Positions 57,275 to 64,000 of a DNA stretch of 64,000 nucleotides are shown here, one piece after another. How positions within the stretch are numbered: position 1 is the first letter of the stretch; every line of letters begins with the position of its first letter. Location: contig JAHQRK010000032.1 of the NCBI GenBank assembly GCA_019828595.1, forward strand, positions 62,001 to 126,000, read 5' to 3'. Made by a program: the position numbers and the translations under genes. The notes under the pieces were generated by a model. That model did no database searches and was not told the origin of the DNA. It saw only the letters and a list, made by a program, of their open reading frames with translations. Origin of the DNA: Aphanomyces cochlioides. Its lineage: Eukaryota > Oomycota > Saprolegniomycetes > Saprolegniales > Verrucalvaceae.

Positions 57275-58739
57275 CACCTTTGCCCGTCCAAGTTGAGACA
57301 AAACCACAGTCAACTTGAAAATAGATAATTCAAAATCTATTTCATATTTAATTGAGAGGTAATAAATGAGAAGGATGAAATCAAAGTGAGAAATGCCACA
57401 TCCAAAATGAGATTTGGTGCAATGGGCGGGAACTTTGGGCGCCAATAATTCACTTCAGAGAGGTAGTCACTGTAGTCAGCACAACCAATTAAGTCACTTT
57501 TCAATCTCCCTTGATGCCAAAGTCTGCAAAGCGCACGCCCTCAGAAGAGGAAAAACAGACGGTTCTCGATGCGTACAATCGTGGAGACCCCGACTGGAAG
57601 CTTATTGCGAAACACAACTGTGTTCCGTTATCCACAGCTTACAGGGTCATAAGCAGCAACAGAGCTGCATGTTTACCTCGAGGTGGGCCACACCAAACAA
57701 AGGTAACCGAGCGTATGAGAGACGCCCTAGAGCGCTACTTGAACGAAAATTGCTTGTATACTCTAGGACAAATGAAAATCTTCCTCAAGAGTGAGTTTCC
57801 AAGCGTTTACATATCAACTCAAACAATAAGCCGACACCTTATTGGAATATTATACACTATCAAACAAACAAGAATAGAAACGGAAGCTTGCAACAATCAA
57901 GCCAACAAAGAGAAACGCCGTCAATTTGCCGAAAAACTTATTCAACACCAACGAAATGGGGACTATGTTGTGTATTATGACGAGACAAACTACAATCTAT
58001 ACTGCAAGCGAAACCAAGGGCGTTCCAAGCGCGGCCAGAGAGCCACGACAATCCTGCCAGCTTCACATGGACCCAACTTGCAGCTCCAGCTTGCCGTTTC
58101 AAGTGAAGATGGCGTGGTTTGTCGTCGCTTCTGCCGTGGAAGCATAAAAATGGACGAAAATGCTTCGTTTGTTGGTGCGATCTACAAGGCTGTCAAGTCG
58201 TTTGAATCATGGGAATCGAATTACGTGAACAAGAATGTCGTCGTCGTACTCAACAATGCTCCGGCGCATAGCCAGGCCGAGTCTCGTTGTTGTCCTCATG
58301 CCGACTTGGTACTGCTGCGACTGGGTTCCTATTCTCCAATACTCAACCCTATTGAGCACTGCTTCGGTGTGTTGAAGTCTGGAATCAAGCGATACCTTGC
58401 CGCCCATACTCAAGAAATGTTCGACCGTCGGCAATTTGCTTTGTTTCTTGAAAGTCGAATGAACCTTCTACAAGTTGCCGGTGAGGAATCAATGAGTCTC
58501 ATTACCAAGTCACTTGTCATGAGAGAAGCCTTGCATTGCCAAACCAATGTTGATAGAGCGCTTCGAATGGTTGACATGCAGTATGGGAACTGACTTTACG
58601 TCCCAACATGAATGAGGATATTCTCACATTGAATACATTATATTCATTTAATTTTGTTCATTTAACTTTTGACTCTATTTCGAAAATATTTATTTCCAAG
58701 TTGACTGAGGAATAGTCCCAAGTTGGACGGGCAAAGGTG
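57275..58739. mobile_element. Tc1/mariner-superfamily element, 1465 bp, TA-flanked
   Basis: Inverted termini CACCTTTGCCCGTCCAA start at 57275 and (reverse complement) end at 58739. They extend imperfectly for about 55 bp (…cacagtcaacttg-aaata versus cctcagtcaacttggaaata). Each is flanked by TA (57273-57274 and 58740-58741). It contains one transposase gene. The outer flanks are ordinary non-coding DNA, next to the Harbinger element that begins 58 bp further right. Confidence 0.92.
57514..58593 (+). CDS. Tc1/mariner-type transposase with D-to-N change at the second catalytic site
   Basis: 359 residues from the ATG at 57514 (the TTG just before it is not used). N-terminal helix-turn-helix (SEEEKQTVLDAYNRGDPDWKLIAKHNCVPLSTAYRV) and a second one (YTLGQMKIFLKSEFPSVYISTQTISRHL). 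Catalytic core: D156 in VVYYDETN, then VVVLNNAPAH where the usual Asp is N247 (codon AAC, 58252-58254), then E281 in YSPILNPIEHCF. The GRSKRGQRA block between them is typical of the DDE_3 group. There are 33 residues between position 247 and E281. No stop or frameshift. With the second metal ligand replaced, the protein is expected to be catalytically inactive but could still bind TIRs. Confidence 0.85.
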   Translation: MPKSAKRTPSEEEKQTVLDAYNRGDPDWKLIAKHNCVPLSTAYRVISSNRAACLPRGGPHQTKVTERMRDALERYLNENCLYTLGQMKIFLKSEFPSVYISTQTISRHLIGILYTIKQTRIETEACNNQANKEKRRQFAEKLIQHQRNGDYVVYYDETNYNLYCKRNQGRSKRGQRATTILPASHGPNLQLQLAVSSEDGVVCRRFCRGSIKMDENASFVGAIYKAVKSFESWESNYVNKNVVVVLNNAPAHSQAESRCCPHADLVLLRLGSYSPILNPIEHCFGVLKSGIKRYLAAHTQEMFDRRQFALFLESRMNLLQVAGEESMSLITKSLVMREALHCQTNVDRALRMVDMQYGN

Positions 58740-58964
58740 TAGATGCTTCTTCACACGAACACTATTTTTGATAGTAAATTCAGCAATTTAATTAATAGGG
58801 GGTTTCAAAGTTAAAAAAGCTTCAATGGAAGTTCTTCGACATCATCGAGAACGTGCTGTAATTGGCCAAATATATCTGTTTTCTTCAATGGAATTTGTCA
58901 AATTCCTCGGCCAAATTGGTGGATGGAATGGCCTGAAGAACTTCAAACTTTGCCAGTTTGACGC

Positions 58965-60013
58965 ATGGTTCCACCTTGGGACACCGACAAATGCAAGTGC
59001 GACGAATGTTTGATGGCGAACAGCAATGGCCGGAGGTCCCTTGATCTTTTGGTGTCGTGGATCACGGCTTGTGATGCTCACACTGGTGAGTACACGAATT
59101 GGACGGACTTCAAGGGCGCTCCAAGAGCAAGAGAGCACGAAGCAAGACAACAATTACAGCTGAAATTGCCACGATGATGCTTCGGCATGGTGTATGCCGA
59201 GACGCCAATGCCATCAAAGCCAAGATTGCATCGTTGAACTCAAAGTTCCAAAAAGCGGAAGTTGTACTGGGGGCATATCTCAAGTATCGCCCTCTCAATT
59301 GTTGAATTTGTCTCGGCCATAGTTGTTTTGACCTCATCAACAGATAAGGTTTCATTACTAGTTCGATGTTAACATGGTCTGAATTGTAGTTGAGGTACTT
59401 ACATATTTGATATTTGATACTGCTATATCTCGGAGTCCTGCGCCCGTCGAGTTCTTCCAGTCGTGTTGTCGCCCGTATTTGTTTCTAGACCTCTGTCAAA
59501 GCCTGTGTTTCACTCCTCCACCGATGAAGCACTTGATATGGATGGGGTAGCTGATGACAACGCCTCCGAATTTGAATGTGAGAGCGAACGTGAAGATCAA
59601 TATGAAAAGCAAAATACCATAGAAGCATCCAACCTCGTTGGATATATTGAATCGCCATCACTCGTCCAAGGCTCACCGCCTCAAAAAGGCGGTAGAATCA
59701 AACGTTTGAAGCTTGAGAGAGTGTCCAAACAGAAATCGTTTGGAGAAACAATTGCTGCTGCAATGGACAAGCGAACGGTAGCAACTTTACAATCACAGGA
59801 AGCTATGATGCAAGTGTGCCAGGAAGAAACTAAACTGCGCCAAAGCGAAGCAAGCTTCCACCGTGAACTAAAACTCCAGGATTGGCTGTTTCGACTCGTG
59901 AAAAGCGCCATCAAGAAATCATTGCTGAGGCAAAGTTGATGGTCGATGTTGGCATCCCCAAAGAAGAAATTCTCAATTATATTCGGTCGGAAAAGGCACT
60001 CTTAGAGGGCTAA
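58965..60013 (+). pseudogene. Myb/trihelix-like partner gene of the Harbinger element, damaged
   Basis: 58965-59100: PWDTDKCKCDECLMANSNGRRSLDLLVSWIT, likely the DNA-binding start. 59110-59305: RSKSKRARSKTTITAEIATMMLRHGVCRDANAIKAKIASLNSKF, reachable only through a 30-nt intron (gtgagt...ttcaag) or a frameshift. 59463-59890: acidic linker, then LKLERVSKQKSFGETIAAAM and a Gln/Glu coiled coil (QSQEAMMQVCQEETKLRQSEASFHRELKLQDW). At about 59890 the frame must shift by one base to reach TREKRHQEIIAEAKLMVDVGIPKEEILNYIRSEKALLEG, ending in a stop at about 60013. The last break has no splice signal. The element therefore probably lacks its own functional partner protein. Confidence 0.5.
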
Positions 60014-60043
60014 GACGTAATATAGCGATGCTTTGATTTGATT

Positions 60044-61282
60044 TTAAGAGTTGGTGGAGAATCTTCTACAATGCCATTCTCGACGCTGGTGTGCACAACT
60101 ATAGTCCTCTTCGCGAGGCATATAGGAATTGTCAGACGAAAGATCATTGCTGCAGTCCAGATCGTACAATTCGTCGTCCCAATCACCAGAGTCAGACATG
60201 TCAAGCAGCAAATTGTGCAGCACTCCAGCCACTCGAATATTTGCAATCATTCTTTTTGCTGCTGCGTGCTGCGATATATCCAAACGCATACCTCGTAGTG
60301 ATTGAAATCGACCCTTCAAAAGGCCGATGCAGTGCTCGTTGACGCTGCGACATTGGGCAACCCGTGTATTGAACAATTTTTGGGAGGCTGTCAGGTTTGA
60401 GCCACGCGTCTTTTTATATGATGGCATCACATTGTCATTCGAGGCATAGCCAGAGTCAGCAAGGAGGAACTCGTGAGGACGCATGTATTTGGAGGGATCA
60501 CGTCCGAGAGAACTATTACTCCAAACACGCATATCATGCGCTGCCGCTGGCCAACCCAAATCCATGAATATAATTCGCTTCAAATCGTCACAAACAACCA
60601 TTCCTGCCATTCCATAATATCCTTTGCGGGAGTAGTCTTCACTATTCACTGAGGGCTTCGCATACACAGAAAATAGAGTACCGTCAACGAATCCAAGGCA
60701 ACCTTTGAATCCATGCCGCTCAAAAATACGCCACGCTATTGCATCACGTTCGTCACTCTCTGGCCAGTATAGAACTTGGGATTCCAGAGATAGTATTACA
60801 CAGAGACAGCGCCGGCAAAATATTTCAACTGTGCCCTCACTCACACCGAAATGTCGAGCAAGTATACCCACGGAGGCACCATTGCCAAACCTCCCCAATT
60901 TTGCCAAGAATACAAGTAATTGGACGTGGACAGGTGCTTGGCGGTTGTTTGAGCTGTTTGTAAAGATTGGGTGTGCTTCAATACGATCCACTATTTGATA
61001 AAAGGACGGCTTGTCCATGCGAGCTTCTTGTCGAAATCGTTTGGAATCCAAAGACAAGATATACATGACTGGGGATGGTAGTTTAAGGACGGGGCGACGA
61101 GGGTTGAGATATCGATGAGAAAGCACAGAAGCGTACAATTCGAGAGAAAGCGACAGGGGCAGAATTTCTCCCCATGGATCAAACTCGTCGTTGTCGTTGT
61201 CGATTGTGTCTGTCATTGCTGCAATTGCCACAAGCTGCTGGAGCTCCGACAGTAATGTCTGGCGCTCGCTTTGCCGCACCAT
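60044..61282 (-). CDS. PIF/Harbinger transposase (DDE_4 type), intact
   Basis: 412 residues, ATG at 61282, intronless. Helix-turn-helix region (DKPSFYQIVDRIEAHPIF; VQLLVFLAKLGRFGNGASVGILARHFGVSEGTVEIFCRRC). Catalytic triad: Asp in LGFVDGTLFSVYAKP, Asp in HEFLLADSGYAS, Glu in RSVNEHCIGLLKGRFQSL. Also KGYYGMAGMVVCDD and FMDLGWPAAAHDMRVW, both family blocks. The acidic C-terminus (DWDDELYDLDCSND) is as seen in other members. No disablements, so the transposase could be active if a partner protein is supplied from elsewhere. Confidence 0.88.
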   Translation of the reverse strand: MVRQSERQTLLSELQQLVAIAAMTDTIDNDNDEFDPWGEILPLSLSLELYASVLSHRYLNPRRPVLKLPSPVMYILSLDSKRFRQEARMDKPSFYQIVDRIEAHPIFTNSSNNRQAPVHVQLLVFLAKLGRFGNGASVGILARHFGVSEGTVEIFCRRCLCVILSLESQVLYWPESDERDAIAWRIFERHGFKGCLGFVDGTLFSVYAKPSVNSEDYSRKGYYGMAGMVVCDDLKRIIFMDLGWPAAAHDMRVWSNSSLGRDPSKYMRPHEFLLADSGYASNDNVMPSYKKTRGSNLTASQKLFNTRVAQCRSVNEHCIGLLKGRFQSLRGMRLDISQHAAAKRMIANIRVAGVLHNLLLDMSDSGDWDDELYDLDCSNDLSSDNSYMPREEDYSCAHQRREWHCRRFSTNS

Positions 61283-61541
61283 TTCGAAACAGTGAGTTCG
61301 ATTGTCCGTTAGTCATGATATCACTCGTGGGGGTCTCAGTTCCTTTCAGTCCACCGTTTTGATGGTTCTACTTTGATTGGTCGAAATACTTACATTTTTA
61401 AGAACTTCCATCGGTGCATCTTCAGCACAAACTTCAGCTTTGAAACCCCCTAATATTGACAAGCAATATTTTTGATGAAAAAGGTTATTTTCTTGGGATT
61501 ATTGTACTCGACGAGTTGGATATGCCAGTGACGAATTTGCC

Positions 61542-62245
61542 ATGGCGACCGCAGCTGCGACGACGACGGCGCTGAAGAGAAAGGTTGGTGTCCTTATCTT
61601 TGATGAACTTGCCATTATGGATGCGTGTGGCCCTCTGCAGTTCTTAAACTACTTGCGCGAAGAGATCGAAGTGGTCATGGTCTCCAAGACAAAAGGATTG
61701 AAGTGGACTGCGCCACCAGAAGGAGGCGTGCCACTACATGCGCCGCACGACTTTGAAACGTGTCCAAAGTTGGATATTTTGCTCCTCCCAGGTAAAATCA
61801 CGCATCGAGGACGGCTTCCTTGATTCACGACTGTGTAGGTGGTCGTGGTTGCCGCGAGTTGTTTTACGACCCAGCGCACCAAGAGTTCATCTTGCGCCAA
61901 GCCAAGACGGCTGAATATCTCTTAACTGTCTGCACTGGTTCAGGTTTCCTCGCAGCGTCTGGGCTTCTCGATGGCAAGCGTGCAACGACCAACAAAGTCG
62001 CATTCCGCGAAATCACGAAGAATTACGGCACCGAGTACAACATTCAGTGGGTTCCTCATGCTCGCTGGGTCGTGGACGGCAATATTTGGATGTCGTCAGG
62101 CGTCACAGCTGGCATGGATATGACGAATGCCTTCTTGGTGCATTTGTTTGGAGCCGAGCGTATTCAACCTATCGTGGAGCTCATCGAATACACGCCTGCG
62201 ACTGATCCTTCCCAAGATCCATTCTCTCACTTGGTCAAGGAATAA
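61542..62245 (+). CDS. DJ-1/PfpI-family protein (isonitrile-hydratase-like)
   Basis: Two exons; the intron gtaaaatcac...tgtgtag (about 61792-61839) joins LLLPG to GRGCRELFYD in frame, giving about 218 residues. The fold signature is complete: KVGVLIFDELAIMDACGPLQ at the N-terminus, LDILLLPGG, and the nucleophile elbow VCTGSGFLAASGLLDGKRATTN with the expected Cys. Then WVPHARWVVDGNIWMSSGVTAGMDM, as in InhA/AraC-N-type members of the class I glutamine-amidotransferase-like superfamily. The substrate cannot be read from sequence; members include isonitrile hydratases and glyoxalase III or chaperone types. Signal or targeting peptide not evident. A tandem copy follows 425 bp downstream. Confidence 0.82.
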
Positions 62246-62670
62246 GCCGTCGACAGACTTCTCATTCGGTTCATCTTAATATCAAGGCCACTCCTGATCT
62301 TGATGGAGGAATTTTCTTGATTTTGCTTATAAATCCAGTGATAGAAAGTTGTGATTCGAAATTGTTCAGTTACACATTTCCATAGAGAATGTTATGAGAC
62401 CACAGCAACATAATGCACTCGTGCTTCTAAGCATCTATCGAGCATTCACCCTCATTTATGCCTCTGTTATCTTTATTGTCGTCGGGGGCCGTCCATCGTT
62501 GACATCAGAGTCAAATCTGCTGCTTGGACTCCATGGACTGCCACTGACGTCATGGACAGTGCGAGGATTTTCAACAATTGCAAGACGATAATTAAAATGC
62601 GTCGATTGTCAAACACTTCCTCTGAGCTCTGAGTACAAGCCGCTTCCACTCTGCCATTCGACAATTTGCC
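62246..62670. promoter_or_regulatory. Spacer between the DJ-1/PfpI copies
   Basis: 425 bp with no gene that I can support. It presumably carries the promoter of the second copy. A sequence 'gatagaa-gttgtgattcgaaattg' near 62340 recurs as 'gatagaa-ttttgtgatttgaaac' after copy 2 near 63475, so the 3' flank was included in the tandem duplication. Confidence 0.45.
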
Positions 62671-63371
62671 ATGGCTACCGAAGTACCCAACTTGACGACA
62701 ACGACCAAGAGAACGCTTGGAGTCCTCATCTTCGACGAGCTCGCCATCATGGATGCATTCGGCCCACTGCAGTATTTCCACTTTTTCTCAAACGAAATTG
62801 AAGTTGTGCTTGTCGCCAAGACGACAGGATTGAAATGGACTCTACCCAATGAAGCAGGCGTGCCATTGCATGCTCCATACGACTTTGAAACGTGTCCTCA
62901 GCTGGACATTTTGCACCTCCCTGGTACATTTTTCTGGATGAGAACGATTTCAATGACCACCGAAATTGTAGGTGGTCGAGGTGGTGACAAGCTCTTCAGC
63001 GACCCAGCGCACCAAGAGTTCATCCTGCGCCAAGCCAAGACGGCGGAATACCTCTTGAGCGTTTGCACTGGCTCGGGCTTCCTTGCAGCTTGCGGACTTC
63101 TCGATGGCAAGCGCGCAACAAATTCGCCTTTCACGCCATCAAGGCAAGCTGCGGCATCGAGTACGACATTGAGTGGGTTCCACACGCTCGCTGGGTCGTC
63201 GATGGCAACACTTGGACGTCGTCCGGTGTCACGGCTGGCATGGACATGACGAATACCTTCCTGGAGCACTTGTTTGGTGCCGAGCGGGTTCATCGCATCT
63301 CCGAGATCATTGAGTACTCGCCAGCCACCGATGCTTCCCAACATCCATTTGCATACTTGGTCAAGGAATAA
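62671..63371 (+). pseudogene. Tandem DJ-1/PfpI copy broken by a 7-bp deletion
   Basis: Same gene plan as 61542-62245, with a conserved intron (gtacatttttc...attgtag, about 62922-62970). Intact up to VCTGSGFLAACGLLDGKRAT. At about 63115-63121 seven bases present in copy 1 (equivalent to gaccaac) are missing, so the frame shifts and stops at 63249. The remaining C-terminal part continues in the other frame: KFAFHAIKASCGIEYDIEWVPHARWVVDGNTWTSSGVTAGMDM, through to LVKE. That downstream part shows no further damage, so the break may be recent or polymorphic. Confidence 0.8.
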
Positions 63372-64000
63372 TCATGGATAGAATCCGCACTTCGTAAGCC
63401 TGACTACATCCAGCAGTCAGTCTTGGATTTCGAGCTATTTCTCTACAACATTTCTTTGAGGTCAAGGTGGAATGATAGAATTTTGTGATTTGAAACTTCA
63501 AGTGACGTTGGGCAGCACCATTCGGACGGACGGGCACGCTTCCATGTCATTCCTTCGCAATTGATCGTCATCCAGCGCGGCAAGTACATGCAGACGTCGC
63601 TGTCATCGTCAACATCTTCCCGGTCCAGGTGATTCTACATAAATTAACATGTAAAGTTGCTGTTCTTCACCACATGACACTCGATCCAAGTCAACGGCGA
63701 CTTCCAGCGACATCTCCATGGTGTCCCATCCCTTTCAGCGCTACGACTGCTTCCTTCCTTCGCTTCATAGCGCCATGGAAGAAGTCTATCTCGACTTGCA
63801 GGCAAGTTGGATGGCATGTCGGTGGACCATGTGCTTTACTTTGGGTGTCAAAGTGACTTGAGAGTTGTCCAATCACCTCCCAAGGCACCCAGAGGAAGAC
63901 TACAGTCGTCCATTCCCAGCAAAGAGCATGGTGCCTCGCCATCACCAACTAGTCGGCATTGACGCATGACCTGTAGACTGAATCCAAGCCCGCCAAGGCC
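63372..64000. other. Non-coding end of window
   Basis: Duplicated 3' flank of the DJ-1 genes up to about 63500. The remainder has short open frames on both strands without motifs. Confidence 0.35.

Larger units (their letters stand above)
58797..61451. mobile_element. PIF/Harbinger element with AAT duplication, 2655 bp
   Basis: Ends read inward AGGGGGTTTCAAAG (58797-58810 and reverse complement 61438-61451) and share a subterminal ATGGAAGTTCTT. Flanks carry AAT (58794-58796 and 61452-61454). It encodes a transposase (-) and a Myb-like partner (+), converging near 60010-60044. The relic at 15460-16610 is of the same family. Confidence 0.85.

Overview
The window is nuclear DNA of a eukaryote with very short spliceosomal introns. 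Those I could place by frame continuity are about 34-51 nt, GT...AG, and some genes carry many of them. Gene content, the compact convergent gene pairs and the mix of MULE, PIF/Harbinger, Tc1 and tyrosine-recombinase (Crypton-like) elements suggest an oomycete, probably Saprolegniales (Aphanomyces-like). That placement is inference; I saw no rRNA, tRNA or organelle marker, and no CRISPR.

Layout. 1-1058: truncated end of a MULE-like element with a decayed zinc-finger gene. 1350-12542: conserved housekeeping block: RING-H2 protein (-), DHX33-type DEAH helicase (+), exocyst SEC8 (-), and an Nma111/Deg7-type HtrA protease with a mitochondrial-like presequence (+). 12579-30529: three paralogous MLO-like multi-pass membrane proteins with an EF-hand-like tail (all -). 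Copy 1 is split from copies 2 and 3 by about 11.6 kb of nested mobile DNA: a Harbinger relic between direct repeats, a tyrosine-recombinase element with terminal inverted repeats (17406-21255), and a near-complete MULE with a 10-bp target duplication (21754-25782). 30772-42516: accessory region with a 562-bp MITE, an unknown ORF, a PIF/Harbinger-like element (33083-35209), a decayed P-element-like gene, another MITE-like inverted repeat, and a second recombinase element with an intact gene (39956-42516). 43206-54238: chromatin/transcription block: a small SAP-like protein, PAF1-complex CTR9 (+), and a giant CHD-type remodeler (-) that I join across a 50-nt intron into one gene with chromo, bromo, PHD, chromo, PDZ, SNF2 and C-terminal PHD modules. 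54570-56587: decayed unknown gene. 57275-61451: a Tc1/mariner element (second catalytic Asp replaced by Asn) next to a Harbinger element. 61542-63371: tandem DJ-1/PfpI genes, the second broken by a 7-bp deletion.

Most worth a second look: two independent tyrosine-recombinase elements each lie between terminal inverted repeats that begin GGG and are flanked by a 3-bp direct repeat (TTA, TCA). That is not expected of Cryptons and may mark a composite or new element type. Second is the CHD remodeler with a bromodomain and PHD finger between its chromodomains and a PDZ domain before the motor. Third is the MULE family whose two members share an accessory protein with a C-x4-C-x11-H-x4-H finger.
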